Positions 22,494 to 35,203 of a stretch of 64,000 bases of DNA are shown in pieces; positions within the stretch are counted from its first letter, which is position 1, and each line of letters starts with the position of its first letter. The notes beneath the pieces are model-generated. The model worked only from the letters and a program-made list of their open reading frames with translations. It was not told where the DNA came from and did no database searches. The stretch covers positions 45,551,674-45,615,673 of the forward strand of contig NC_053142.1 of NCBI RefSeq assembly GCF_016808335.1. The letters run 5' to 3'. This DNA comes from Panicum virgatum. Taxonomy: Eukaryota; Streptophyta; Magnoliopsida; Poales; Poaceae. Both the position numbers and the translations under genes were made by a program.

Positions 22494-23092
22494 TTGTTTT
22501 GGCTTGATGAACTGGTATGATTTCTTCTTGTGCTACTTGTAACCTGTGATTCTTGAATACTACGTGGTGACGCAGGCCGCGGGGTTGAGTGGGCAAGGAA
22601 TTTGATCAGTCCGGCATTGAAGGCCTAATTATGTCAGAAACTTCTCGTTTCCACACGAAGAATTCAAGGGTTCGTGTGGGTGTTTTCTTTGCCACACTAC
22701 ACGTGTTTACTACTCTGTTGAACTGCATTTCTTGGATTGTTTACGAGAAGTGGAAGCCTAACCGGCTGTGTGATGGGCCGTTGCTCATCCACTTTTAGAC
22801 CCATAAGTTGGGCAAGCCCACCTAAAGCCCAACTCATATCCCACAAGCATAACGGGCCTTATAGGATAGATATGGGTTGGTCGGCGGTCCACAGCAGATT
22901 TGACCAGACCTCTCTCAAAAAAAAAAAAAACAGATTTGACCAGAAGTCGGCAGCCGCAATCGAAAAAAGAAAAAACGGCAGCCGCCGCCAATCCGAAGCG
23001 CTGGGGCCAAATTTGACGGTGATCGAACTCGCTGGGGCGACTCCCCGTGGCGCCTGCAATCACGCCTCCCGTTGTCTACCGCGGCCTCGTTC
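22494..23092. other. Upstream flank of gene C
   Basis: Holds the shared module (AATTTGATCAG at 22599, CTAATTATGTCA at 22625). The rest is intergenic DNA with an A run at 22918-22930. No gene supported. Confidence 0.4.
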
Positions 23093-23112
23093 ATGACCTG
23101 TCCGGAATACTT

Positions 23113-23826
23113 TTTTTTCCAAGGGATATGGATTCATTGAAGTGTGAAATTACATCCCCGAATTACATCCAACCCCTGGGAAGAAAAAAAATACAACAAG
23201 ATACCAAAAGGACTTGTCTGTAAAAAACTCTTCTTCTAGCTTCATCTTCCATCCTCGCGACGCGCCGCAGCTCCCGCTCGCCGCCCGCCGCCGGGCCCAG
23301 CCGAGGCCAACGAAGAAGACCATCACATATAAAACCGCAAAAGCCAACGACCAGAGCCACCGTCAAGCCGCATGTATAACACTGAAAGAGCATCAGCATC
23401 TTCCTCGCCAAGAACTCGCCGGGACCATCCGCCGCCGCTGGGAACAACCTCGACGGCCGGAATCCACCTCCCAGTAGGGGGAATAAGTGGAAGCTCACAT
23501 CCCTTCGTAGAGACGAAGCAGGAAAACCCCACCGAACCAACTCCGACGAACACACATACACCGGAATTTATTTGGGCGGAAAAGGGGCTCACCCACCAAT
23601 CGCCGACGAAGACAGTAGTTTCATCGGAACAAAGGAGGGGAAGCACAACCTGACACCGCCTCAGCTTCGCAACCCCGTCCAACGCGCCAAACGACGGCGA
23701 GCTCGCCGGAGACGAAGCTGAGGGCCAAAAGATCCACCCGACGCCATGAAGCTGCCGTGGAGCAGGAAATAAGAACCTAAACCTAGGAACTAGCTATACA
23801 GGTGGATTTGCGCGTCGATTCGCCGG
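23113..23826 (-). mobile_element. Poly(A) retroposon with 20-bp target duplication
   Basis: A 714-bp insert flanked by ATGACCTGTCCGGAATACTT (23093-23112) and the same 20 bases with one change (23827-23846). The left end is a T run, a poly(A) tail read from the minus strand. A long target duplication plus a poly(A) tail is the mark of LINE-type reverse transcription. The body is GC-rich and could be a truncated LINE or a processed gene copy; I cannot name the source. A minus-strand open frame (23163-23561) has no recognisable domain. Confidence 0.75.
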
Positions 23827-23958
23827 ATGACCTGTCGGGAATACTTGAATGTCTGACACTCCGACGAGCTGCATCTGCATGCCGTACGAATGTGTCAACT
23901 CGTGTGCTTTGGGCGCTCGCCTTCACCATGCCAATCACTCTGCCTTCACCATGCCAAT

Positions 23959-24098
23959 CACTCTGTTCGGCTGACTGTGGTTGGTGGTTGGTGCTAATTT
24001 GTTGTGAAAAAAATACTATTGGCTGGCTGTGGCTGGTGGCTGGTACTGATTTGGTGTGAGAGAAAAGCATTATTTGCTGGTTGCAGCCGAACAGAGTG
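23959..24098. mobile_element. MITE, 140 bp
   Basis: Terminal repeats CACTCTGTTCGGCTG and CAGCCGAACAGAGTG are perfect over 15 bp. AAT stands on both sides (23956-23958 and 24099-24101). The interior is rich in TGGCTGG words. A related right end (CAGCCGAACAGAGT) stands at 37203-37217. The left flank has a 23-bp tandem repeat of CCTTCACCATGCCAATCACT. Confidence 0.8.
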
Positions 24099-24101
24099 AA
24101 T

Positions 24102-24747
24102 ACTCACACAATCATCCATTCTTGCTTACGTTCCCGCCAAACATGTCCTAGATTCATCTAGGTAGGTAACGTTCGCTCTGATTAGGTTCAGGCCGCTGCT
24201 GCAATTTCCATAATAAGCAGATAATGCAAGCTCAGATTGTTCTTCAGTGTTAGGCTTACTTTCTCGGTTCAGAGTAAATATCGTACACGCCAGTGCCAGT
24301 GATAGGCTACTCATGGTCTTCACTTCGTTCACTACTGTTATTCTGATAATGACAGTCACACATGGTTCAGTACTTCAAGGTTTAACAGTGGTAGGTTCCG
24401 GTAGGCAGTAGAGCTGCATTCAGGAGTATAGTAACGCGGAACGCTCAGCTACATGAATAGAGACGGGGTACTTCATGTTATCAGTGGTAAGTTCCGGCGG
24501 CTGTATTCTTTCTGTAGAAACAAAGCCCTGAAAACGAAAGTAGTTTCATTGATTCCGAATAGGGTAAAGGTTCTGACTGGAAGACGTGCCTCTGTCATGA
24601 CTGACATGACCACACGTTAATTAACACAAGCAAATTTACAAGACGAGATGCAGGAATACGCAACGCAAACATGGATGTAGAAATGCCGCTGCACTTCCGG
24701 TCTCGCGACTTCAGAGCAGTGACGACGGCGCCACTGGGTCGTAATCT
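24102..24747. other. 3' flank of gene D, nothing recognised
   Basis: Intergenic DNA with no supported coding frame. A short repeat of GGTAGGTTCCGG / GGTAAGTTCCGG occurs near 24390 and 24487. Confidence 0.35.
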
Positions 24748-25596
24748 CTAGTAGTGGTTGGCATGCCGCTTCTTCTTATGAGGCAGGAGAGTGCTGCTGA
24801 GTGCCTCCCCAGTAAGGATCGCAGCCCTCAGTAGCTTCAGAACCTGCAGTAGCAAAAAAAAAAAAAAAAAAGAACACTCAGCGACAACATAACAGCGGAA
24901 AGAGAGAATTCAGGTTGCTATTTATGCTGCTATGTTATATGACGTTTCAGATATAGTAATTTAAAAAGTCAAATTTGCTGTCGGAAACGTCGGATAAAGA
25001 TGCCTGGACGGAATATAACGCTATGCTTTTCTAGACAGCTAGTACCTGGGTTTCGTCTAGACTGATTTCTTTCTCCACGAGCTTTTCCTTTGGAATCTTG
25101 GCTTCACGCAGGAGTTGGAGAGTGTTGGCCAAGGAGAAGTGAAGAATGCGTAGACTGTCGGTTACTATGAAGTTTCTCGGCCCTCCCTTGATATATGAGC
25201 CACTTGCCTTCGGGTTCGTCTCGTTAAGACGAATAATATTGTGCCCAGGGAGCTTGCAGTGACAAGTATGTCTGAATGCTCGAAGGCAAGTATAGCACTT
25301 GACCTGCAACATTCTTGCATCTAATTCATTAACTTGAAGTACATTGATGCTGCAACCAAAGTGGGGCGCCCACTTTGGGGACAACAGTAAGTCCTGGCAT
25401 TCTTCTTTTATGTATCCTCTCCCCGCTATACATCTGTAAAGATTGTCAATACATCCATTTGGGGACCACTGACCATAAGCCTTGATTACGGATCCAAGTG
25501 GAGTGCAAAGGAGGCTAAAGACAAGATCAATGAAATCTGCCCCAGCCTCCTCGTACAGCAATGAATCGTTGTCCTTTGTCTGAACTAGCAAGGTGC

Positions 25597-25615
25597 CCCG
25601 CGCAATTTGCGCGGG
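25597..25615 (-). repeat. Terminal hairpin of Helitron 1
   Basis: CCCGCGCAATTTGCGCGGG: 9-bp perfect arms around one base, eight bases from the CTAG terminus. Serves as the rolling-circle stop signal in the Helitron model. Confidence 0.88.
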
Positions 25616-28600
25616 TATCTAGTTTTTCCTCTAAACTTTTAGATTTTCTTACATTAGAAAAGTTGAATGCAAATAGTTTTATTTAGTTGTATCCTTGTGA
25701 TTGTCTTGTTCTAATGATCATGGTCCAGACACACAGGTACATCTTTATTTTTTTATTATATTTTGTGGTGTGTTTTTGGATTATAATTTAGAAAAAATGA
25801 ATGCTTTATATAGAAATACATCTTTTGGCTATTTACTGAAGTAACTAAATATTTATATATTTATTTTGACATCAATATTACTTTTAAAAAATACTTGTGA
25901 TGTACGATTTTTCTTGAATGTTCTAGTTATGGTGCATGATAAATAAATTACTCCAAAATTTGTAGAAAAAGATTTAGGTAAGTGGTTTAATCTAGATACC
26001 AATAAAAGTATATTACACTTTCTTTTCATTATCCTCCAATCACCCGTTGATATAGCTTCGTAATGCATGCTCTCATATTATCTTAGGTATAGTTATCTCC
26101 ATAATGATTCCAAGAACCTTTGCCCGCTATACTATGGTAACCGAAGATGCATCACTGATGGTGCACGCTATTACTTTTGAACACTACATTTGGCTTGCTA
26201 TCAACGGGCGTGCATCTCAAACATCAATTTTCAAGTTGCTTTATTCTACATCTCGCATCATCGCTCCATAATGGTTGTATCATCTATCGTGCCTTCTTCT
26301 CTTATAAATATTTTTAGCTCTCAGTCATCATCAAATGACAATATTACGTAGCAAAACATCACCATCTCAGTTTTTCTTGGTGTCGCTAGTGATGATCGTC
26401 ATGCTTTGGTAATAGAGACAATGCAATCCATGTTAGAGCAATCATCAACTTGGTGATAGGGCTAATATTATGTCGTGGCTATGATATGGATGCACCACCA
26501 TGCAGTCATCGCTATGCTTCTAATTTTATTAGGCTAGTTATCTATGTGTTTTTCATGTTTAGAGACTCGCATCCGCTCATCATTCTTCATATCAAAATCA
26601 CTTCTTATTAGCAACTTTTCTATCTTCCAATTATGTAGAATATGCTACTATTCGGCTAAGGTTCTTTGTGGCTAACTCATCATTTTTTTTCTTTTTTTAG
26701 TTAATATGGTAATTTTTAAATCGTCTTGGCGAATGTGATGGCTTCTTTTAACACTTTGTTTAAAATTCATATACAAATTAACTACTAAGTTTATTAATTG
26801 AAATTCTAAATTTAGCTATTTATTAATTAATTGAACATGAAATGTTTGAGAACTTGTAGTCCCGTTTATAATTCAAATTTAGGATTTATTATTTGCATTT
26901 GACCTAAACTATTTATTTAGTGATTCTTAATCATTATACAAACTAACTACTAATTGTTTTCTATATTTTAATTCTTGCACTTATATATTTATTAGTTATA
27001 TTCGATAAGGACTCTTTGGTGAACTGCTAATTTTGTTATATATTTAATTTTAAATTTAGCGATTTTGCTAATAGTAACTCTTTTATATCAAGTGCTAATG
27101 CTAATAATTCTAATTGTATTATTTTTATAATTATGAATTTATATATTTAATAATTGTATCCAACATGAATTCTTTGGTTAATTCCTAATTTCCTTATATT
27201 CTTCTAATTCCGAATTTATAGCCACGGGTAACTAGTTTTTTATTGAATTATTTTTTGTATTTTTACCTTAATAGAAAAGATGTATTTGCTATTTTATTTA
27301 CCTATCTTTCGCCCTCGTTTAATATTACATGTACCTTTCTATGTATAGAAGTTTATATCAATCATATATTTCTATACCACATTTGCATATTTTAATACTT
27401 TAATATGCAAAATATCAATTTGAGAATCGTATTTAATATTGGGTCATGTTGAATAGATGTTTGACCTCGATTTGTACCTTGCAATATTTTTATTATTCTT
27501 TAGCGAAAAGATCTCAAACCTAGTTGTTAGAATACCTAAGTAGCTTCTAGTAGACTTAGGTCTAGCTTATTGTGGAAGCAAATTAAAAATAATTATGGAT
27601 AAAATATTTAGAAAAAGGTTGGGCCTCTTTGCTGGCTTCGGTCAAAACATATTATTTTTTATTTATTTTCACTTGTCCATACAAAACTTATATACATGCT
27701 ATATTACTATATATCTATATATTAATTTTTATTCAATGAAACCTATTGGTATTTTCCCCATTTATGTAGATTTTTTTATTTATTTTTAGCCCATCTGACT
27801 GATTGCATAATTGGTCAACTTCATACTTTTGCCATCTCGGCGATGTATAGTTCCAGACATGTCTTCGCTGTTATTTCTAACTCTTTTCTTTTGACTTCCA
27901 TTTCCTCGAGCTATTTCGATTGATTTCTCCATCTTCCACTTTTTTCTCCACACATTTGAAATCAATTAGTGTATTTCACGTCCGATGCACCTAACGGAGA
28001 AGTTCACTGTTTAGTTCGACTCACTTGCTGAGTTTAGATTGTGTCTCTTGCTGTTTTTTCCTAAGCGAAGAGGAGAAACAACACCAATTGGATTGAATTA
28101 TTTTGTTGTAGGCTATCAACTTAGGGCTAGTTTGGCAGTACTTCGGCTATGGCTAAAACGACTCCGGTTGTAACTCCGTTGATGGAGCAACTTCTCTAAT
28201 GGAGATGGTGCTTGGAAAACATTTGGTAAAACTACTTCTATATTTCATGAATACATGGAAGATGTTAAATATGCAAAGTGCTCCTAGCTTATGATTCCTT
28301 ACAGATAAATTTTATTATTCTCCTACAATTTATAATATAATTTTATAATAATATAATTTTATATGAAGTAACATAGTAGTAATATAATAATAGAATAAGC
28401 CAAAAATTTATCTTTTCTTCTTTTTCCCCCTCACTTTTGTCATTTTTCCTACCTTTCTTTTCTCTTCTCTCTTTTTCTAGTTTTTTATCCGATCTACTTT
28501 GCTCCTTCTTTATCCTTCCCCCACACAAGTTATGTATAGATTATGGAATATGTAATATTTTAAAACACGGTATAAGTCAAGACACTAATGGAAATATGGA

Positions 28601-29194
28601 TTCTTATGCGAACTTTGTATTTGCTTCGGGCTCTGTTTTGATAATACGGACTTTGGGTAATTTAGAATATTGCATCTTCATTGAATTCAACATGAACTCT
28701 TCTAGTTAGTTTAGACCACATTGTGTCTCCTTTAACACTATTACATTTGATAATAGATAAATAATTAATTATTATACTTAGAAAGATTAATTTTTTCTTC
28801 ATGTTAATGAAAATTAACGCTTTGCCTACGCATCAAGAATATCGCACGTGTGTATGGTTCAGCGTGGCGCATGGAGGGTATCGTGCTTTTGTCTTATTAT
28901 GGATACGGCTCAACCACATTGGTGCCTTGCTATTCGTAATGCGCGCTGCTAGTTTTTTGCTATTTGAATAGCTCAACATATAGTTTTGCGCACTCCACAG
29001 CATCAGAGGACAAACCCGCTGAATGCCTAAGTTGAAACAATTTAATATGGTGCAGATCGATATATGTAGGGCGAATATTTGAACCACAATTCCATAGCCC
29101 CAAGTACTGGCATATGCAAGTCCTGCCTCCTATTTTTGTCAAATTGCTAGTCAGACTGATCAGTTTCTGTACGCATAGCAAATAAAACAAATTA

Positions 29195-29536
29195 GGTTGT
29201 GTTTAGATGCTGAAAAAAATTAGACAAAATTCACTGTAGCAATTTTCAACCGAAAGTAGAAGGACTAAACATGATTTAATTATAAAATTAATTACACAGA
29301 TGGACGGAAATCGCGAGACAAATCTATTAAGCCTAATTAATCTGTCATTAGAGGTTGTTTACTGTAGCATAATATTATCTAATCATAATCTAATTAGACT
29401 TAAAAGATTCATCTCACAATTACACTCAGGGTTATGAAATGAATTTTATTAGTTATCCACAATTAATACTTCTAATTAGTGGTCAAACATTCAAAATTAC
29501 TGCAGGTCCTAATTTTTTTGGAATCTAAACATAGCC
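29195..29536. mobile_element. MITE inside Helitron 1
   Basis: Ends GGTTGTGTTTAGAT and ATCTAAACATAGCC are near-perfect inverted repeats. TTA is duplicated on both sides (29192-29194 and 29537-29539). The interior matches the 10568 and 60320 elements around the 'CGCGAGAC(G/A)AATCTAT' block. Tourist-like. Confidence 0.85.
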
Positions 29537-31101
29537 TTAGGATGGAAGCTGCAGCACTCAAATCGAGCTCCTCATCCGCGGGATCGAGTTGTTTCCTGCC
29601 TAAATGAAGTTCTCATGACTCAATTTAATTACTTCTTGTCCAAATTGATTTTTCTCATCTGTGGATTGCGGCCTAGCCAACCGTCCAACCCTATCGAGAT
29701 CTTGTTCTTTATTGGATTGAACTTCTTTTCATCAATAATTATGTTGCTAATTCTTGGATTTATTAGCTTGCATCTATCTAGACCGGGTGTCTCATTATCT
29801 AAAATTGAGCTCGCATCTATTTAATAATGTGAGCGACGTAGAGGACAGGATGCATGGGGTGCTGTACGTGTGTGATTAGGGAAGGGAAACATAGAATCCA
29901 TGTCCATGTTATCGTATTCGGCATGAACTCTTTGGTCATGTCCTAATTTTTTTAAATCCAAAAATAGCTATTTTCTAATTATATTTGATATGGACTCTTG
30001 AGTTAATCTAGACCGTTAGATCTTCATAAAATTCAACGGTGCAAATCTTCTCTTTTTTAATTTAACGTGGGAATTTCTAGACTCTCTCGGCAAACGTGGT
30101 GGCTTCTTTCGACTTCTTTTAACCTTCTCTTATTAATACAATAGATAGATGAGTTTAATCTTGATGGCGTTGAACCTGTGTTCAGCTTGTTTCGGTTGCT
30201 TAAGGTTGTTCTCAGGGAGCTGATCTAGATTTAGAGCATCCGGTGTAATTGCAACATCGAAAATTAGTCCGCTTAAAGCTTGCTGAGATACCAATGCTCT
30301 CTTAAGCAAACTAGTTATCTGAAAATAGGGGGAAAAAACATGGTGGTAGTGGAAGTAAACAGCTTCTTCAACAAAATTAAACCAAACCTGATGAAGTGCA
30401 TTCTGTATAATCAAAGTGGAGGGTCTGACCTTGTTGGAATTAAGCTCAAGGATCTTCTCCTCAATATTGGATTCGTCATGTAGCCCAAACTTGTCCAGCA
30501 GGGAAAACACGACACTTGTAGAGATCGTCAGTGATGATGAACTTCGGACCACTTTTGACAAAACCACCATCGCCATCGTACCCAAAAGAAGCATGGACGA
30601 TCTGTGGATGTTCCGCAAAAGTTAGCGCCCGACCACAGCCAGATAACTTGCAAACCGCATCAGGGACTGAGCTATACGAGGACATATAGCAATTCGGATT
30701 TAAGCAAATGCCGATTTCTCTAGGGTTGGTGTCATCAAGCCTCATTTTGAGCTGACCACACTGACTTGCAGCAGCATTGAGGGGCCTAAGAAGCATGGCC
30801 TTGCAGGCCTTGGTCTGGAAGTGATCTATGCTGAGACTCTCCACGCTCTTGTACACCTCATCTAAGCAACCTACTCCAGATTGCTTGCCGAGCAGGCGCA
30901 CGATCGTGCCAAGAGGCAGCGTGAGGAAGCTGAAGAGCACGTCCACGAACTCCTTGTCTGATTCTGCGAACAGCACCCTCTGCTTCTCCTTGTCGATGAA
31001 CAGCTTCACAGCAACTGTTTCTGCATTGCTCGACATGGTGTTTGCGTGTGGATGTGCTCTACTGCTTCCGGCAAGCAGGGAGCAAGTGCCTACGCAATCC
31101 T

Positions 31102-31108
31102 TTAAATA
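31102..31108 (-). promoter_or_regulatory. TATA box of DUF674 gene D
   Basis: TATTTAA, about 66 bases upstream of the start codon, as in copies A and B. Confidence 0.6.
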
Positions 31109-31139
31109 CCCAAGTTCGGCGTTCGCAGGTCTGAACGCC

Positions 31140-32410
31140 TGATCTCAAAGGGCGCTCGACGCTTCGCATCTCTAGGAGTGGCCAATAAATAAAAACTTAA
31201 AGAAACGATTGATTCACATCACACTGCAACTGCATGCAAGTCGCTTCGTCTTCCTGCAGGAGGATGGTGGATTGGTGGTCACCCTCCTGGCATTGCTTCT
31301 CACTCGAAACTGCATGCCACGAATGGACGGCGAGTATCCACTTGTCAGCTCGTCGCTTCTCACGGAATCTGAAGCGGCCTATTTTCTGAATCTTTCCCCT
31401 TCCAGATTGGCCAAATAAAACCATAAAGAGGTCTCCTAGGCCGCTCATATGGCTTAGCCCAAATAGTTTTCGGATAAGCCCACGATCGCTTACTACACAG
31501 ACAGCCCACATGCACTTTGCCTAGGCCACCACAAAACCAAGGCGGCCCAGTTTCCCAAATAAAATCGTAAAGAGGTTTCCTGGACGGCTTTCCCAAATAA
31601 AAAATCGTAAAGAGGTTTCCTAGGCCACCACAAAACCAAGGACGGCTTTCCCAAATCTGAAACGGGCCGGTTCGCATCACGTGTAAAGTAAAACCGTGTA
31701 CGCGTCTTCGGTTAGCAGAATACTGAAATAGCAAGGCAGAGGCAGCTGAGATGGCGCGTCCGGAGCGGCCCGGAACCGTCCACGTGCATTGTCTCTCCAG
31801 CCTGGACACAACCTCTCCGCACCAGCTCCAGCACGGAGCAGTCAGCTGCTAAAAATGGCGTAGGCCATTGACTGCTGGCTGTTTGCGTTGCCCCATGGTC
31901 AATTGGTCACCAGACGCCAGCGGATGCATGGTGCATTGTGATGTATTTACTGCCGTCTGGTGGCGCTAGGCGAACGAGAACGATGGTCCTGCGCGCCATC
32001 ACGTCCCGATACATCATCCTGATTCCTGGCCGTAGGAAGAACGTATTTATAAATCACAAACAGAAGAAAGTTAGCACCACACTGCTGCGTCGAACAAGAA
32101 CTTCCCGGCCGCCGGCCGGATCAACCCATGCATCCAGCCGTCCGTTCATGGCCGTGACAGCCAATCGCTGACCGTAGGACAGCTGATCTCATGAGCTTTC
32201 ACTCGATGGAAATACGCGTGGGCGTGGCTGTTTGGAACCAGAAGATTCGGTTGGGGATTCAGTTGCGAGCCGTGAACGTTCAGGCGCGTGGAGGTGGAAT
32301 CGATCTGTCGCGCGGCCCGGCGATTGGCCAAGATACTCCTTTGACCCAAGATTCTCTCGTCCGCAACCACCGAACAAACTACCCGAAGCGGATCTCCGGC
32401 GCCCCCGGCC
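31140..32410. other. Region between divergent gene D and OPT gene
   Basis: No gene supported. A short duplicated block is present: TCCCAAATAAA(A)AATCGTAAAGAGGTTTCCT occurs near 31553 and 31591, and CCACCACAAAACCAAGG near 31532 and 31625. The last few hundred bases would carry the OPT promoter. Confidence 0.45.
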
Positions 32411-32419
32411 GGCCGGGGG

Positions 32420-32427
32420 TATTTATA
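32420..32427 (+). promoter_or_regulatory. TATA box of OPT gene
   Basis: TATTTATA in an otherwise GC-rich stretch, 90 bases upstream of the start codon at 32517. Confidence 0.55.
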
Positions 32428-32516
32428 CCGCGCCGCTCGGCGCTAGCTCCCCCGCATTCTCTCTAAACCTCAGCGCAGATCTGAACTGAACAAGGTGTGC
32501 TGGCCCGCCGGCGGCG

Positions 32517-35203
32517 ATGGAGATCGAGCACCACCATCCCGGCGGCCGCGTGGCGGCCGTCGGCGACGAGGACGACGACGCGACACTGGTGGAGCAGGTC
32601 CGGCTGACGGTGCCGACGACGGACGACACGACGCTGCCCGTGTGGACGTTCCGCATGTGGACCATCGGCGTCGTCTCCTGCGCGCTCCTCTCCTTCTTCA
32701 ACCAGTTCTTCGCCTACCGCAGCGAGCCCATCATCATCAGCCAGATCACCGTCCAGGTCTCCTCGTCTGTTCCCCGCCGATGGATCGTCAAGGTCCGTCT
32801 CGTCTCATCTCCCTTCGTCTGAGCATTTGGCGTGTGCAGGTGGCGGCGCTGCCGGTGGGGCACTTCATGGCGCGCGTGCTGCCCGAACGGAAGTTCTCGG
32901 CGTTCGGCAGGGAGTGGTCGATGAACCCGGGGCCCTTCAACATCAAGGAGCACGTGCTGATCTGCGTCTTCGCCAACGCCGGCGCCGCGTTCGGCAACGG
33001 CGGCGCCTACGCCGTCGGCATCGTCAACATCATCAAGGCCTTCTACCGGAGGAACATCTCCTTCTTCACCGGCCTGCTCCTCATCATCACCACCCAGGTG
33101 CTCGGGTACGGATGGGCAGGGCTGATGAGGAAGTACGTGATCGAGCCGGCGCAGATGTGGTGGCCGTCGAGTCTCGTGCAGGTGTCCCTCCTCAGGTGAG
33201 CGCTCACTGACGAGATCGTCACCTGACATGCATCGAATCGGCCAAATTAAATTTTCGATGCATTCTAGCTACTCACTGACACTATGTTCATCAGGGCGTT
33301 GCACGAGAAGGAGCAGGGCCGCGGGATGACGCGCGGCAAGTTCTTCCTGATCGCGCTCATCTGCAGCCTGGCGTGGTACACGGTCCCGGGGTACATCTTC
33401 CCGACCATCACGGCCGTGTCGTGGGTGTGCTGGGCGTTCCCCAGGTCGGTGACCATGCACCAGGTCGGGCGCCTTCACCCTCGACTGGTCCGTCGTCGCC
33501 GCCTTCCTCGGGAGCCCGCTCGTGTCGCCCTTCTTCGCCATCGTCAACGTCTTGGTCGGCTTCGTCCTCCTCGTCTACATCATCGTGCCCGCCTGCTACT
33601 GGGGCCTGGACCTCTACGACGCCGGCACCTTCCCCATCTACTCCACCGACCTCTTCACCGGCGCCGGCCAGCTCTACAACATCACCGCCATCGTCAACGA
33701 CAGGTTCGAGATCGACATGGGCGCCTACGCGCAGCAGGGGAAGATCCACCTCAGCTTGTTCTTCGCCATCTCCTACGGCCTCGGCTTCGCCGCCATCGCC
33801 GCCACGCTCTCGCACGTCGCCCTCTTCTACGGCAAGTACGTGCTGCACTGCGCATCTCCTCGATTGGTCGATCGATCGGTCTGTCCCTGCTCGACATGGA
33901 TGGATCTGACTGTTCTGTTTGTTGTGCTTGTGCAGGGAGATATACCAGAGGTTCCGGGAGTCGTACAACGGCAAGCCGGACGTGCACACGAGGATGATGA
34001 GGAGGTACGACGACATTCCCAACTGGTGGTTCTACCAGCTGCTGGCGGTGACCATGGCGGTGGCCCTGGTGCTCTGCACCGTGTTCAAGGAAGAGGTGCA
34101 GCTGCCATGGTGGGGGCTCCTCTTCGCCTGCGCCATCGCCTTCATCTTCACGCTCCCCATCAGCGTCATCACCGCCACCACGAACACGGTACGGAGTACT
34201 ACTTAATTGCCTTGCAATTGGTGATGACTACTAGCTCAAATCGATCAAATCCAATCGGCATGTATTTGTATGGTGCCAAGTTGTTGACTGCTGCGGTGCG
34301 TGTTTGCAGACGCCGGGGCTGAACATCATCACGGAGTACTGCATGGGCCTGATCATGCCGGGGAGGCCGATAGCCAACGTGTGCTTCAAGGTCTACGGCT
34401 ACATGAGCATGAACCAGTCCGTCTCCTTCCTCAACGACTTCAAGCTTGGCCACTACATGAAGGTCCCGCCGAGATCCATGTTCCTAGTTCAGGTACCAGC
34501 AGGCATCTTCACATCTCTTTTGATTGGTGTCTGACCAAAGTAACATGTTATTGGTGTCTGAAAAAAAAATGAATCAATCCATATTCTTCAGTTGATCGGG
34601 ACAGTGGTGGCGGGGACGGTGAACACGATGGTGGCGTGGTGGCTGCTGACGACGGTGCCGCACATCTGCGAGAAGGCCCTCCTCCCGGAGGGCAGCCCGT
34701 GGACGTGCCCCGGCGACCACGTCTTCTTCGACGCGTCGGTGATCTGGGGCCTGGTCGGCCCGCACCGCATCTTCGGCCCGCTGGGCTACTACAACGCGCT
34801 CAACTGGTGCTTCCTCGGCGGCCTGGTCTCCCCGGCGCTGGTGTGGCTCCTGGCCAGGGCGCTGCCTGGGCACGCCTGGTGGATCAGCCTCGTCAACCTG
34901 CCTGTCGTCCTGGGCGCCACGGCCAACATGCCGCCGGCGTCGCCGCTCAACTACACGGCGTGGTGCTTCGTCGGCGCCGTCTTCAACTTCTTCGTGTTCC
35001 GGTACCGCAAGGGCTGGTGGAAGCGCTACAACTACGTGCTGTCGGCGGCCATGGACGCCGGCGTGGCCATCATGGGGGTGGTCATCTACTTCGCGCTCTC
35101 GGGGCACCCGCTCAACTGGTGGGGGTCCAGGGGCGAGCACTGCGACCTCGCCACCTGCCCCACGGCCAGGGGCGTGCAGGTGGACGGCTGCCCCGTCCTC
35201 TGA
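32517..35203 (+). CDS. OPT family oligopeptide transporter, probably broken
   Basis: Six exons with GT-AG junctions: 32517-32756, 32840-33195, 33295-33835, 33936-34188, 34310-34492 and 34592-35203. The family is Pfam OPT (PF03169): proton-coupled plasma-membrane carriers of small peptides and metal chelates. The NPG motif ([12 protein letters not shown], exon 2) and the KIPPR-like motif KVPPR (exon 5) are both present, with many hydrophobic segments and a GxxCPVL end. The frame is intact except in exon 3. There MHQVG runs into GAFTLDW where the family has a glycine-rich loop of about 11 residues, and the frame changes near 33463-33470. About 26 nt are missing, flanked by GTCGG. Without that gap the protein would be about 736 residues, a normal OPT length. 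It is either a recent pseudogene or an assembly error in GC-rich sequence. It runs opposite to the DUF674 array. Confidence 0.85.

Larger units (their letters stand above)
25585..30149 (-). mobile_element. Helitron 1, non-autonomous, in exon 2 of gene D
   Basis: Read on the minus strand, the 5' end is TCTATCTATTGTATTAAT and the 3' end is a GC-rich hairpin followed by 8 bases and CTAG. The host bases at the ends are A and T, and there is no target duplication. Joining the flanks restores an open DUF674 frame (CTC-ATT-CAG). These are the defining features of Helitron insertion at an AT site. No Rep/helicase frame was found in its 4.6 kb, so it needs another element to move. A MITE (29195-29536) lies inside, and degenerate repeats of 'TTTGATATGGACTCTT' occur throughout. 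Helitron 2 (37304-49682) has the same termini. Confidence 0.88.
24748..31036 (-). pseudogene. DUF674 family gene, copy D (broken by a Helitron)
   Basis: Exon 1 is 30430-31036, exon 2 is split into 30150-30318 and 25046-25584, and exon 3 is 24748-24843. Leaving out the insert, exon 2 is 708 nt and stays open, so the Helitron landed in a working frame. It sits inside the K-I-K-L-I-Q-T-K codons. Exon 1 is 17 nt short near 30517-30525: FIITDDL runs straight into STSVVFSLLDKFG, without the QVAPA-like residues, and out of frame. MSSNAETVAVKLFIDKEKQR, PLGTIVRLLG and the two-half structure are conserved, as is the basic tail PHKKKRH. Exon 1's cysteine cluster is altered (CLNPNC...CKLSGCG). TATTTAA stands at 31102-31108. 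Confidence 0.9.

Noticed and set aside
25585..30149. Reading the Helitron 1 region as a long intron of gene D
   Set aside because: The joints lack GT-AG splice signals in the right place. The TC...CTAG ends, terminal hairpin and A|T insertion site point to a transposon.
33408..35140. Long minus-strand open frames across the OPT gene
   Set aside because: They mirror GC-rich exons of the transporter and cross its introns without regard to splice sites.
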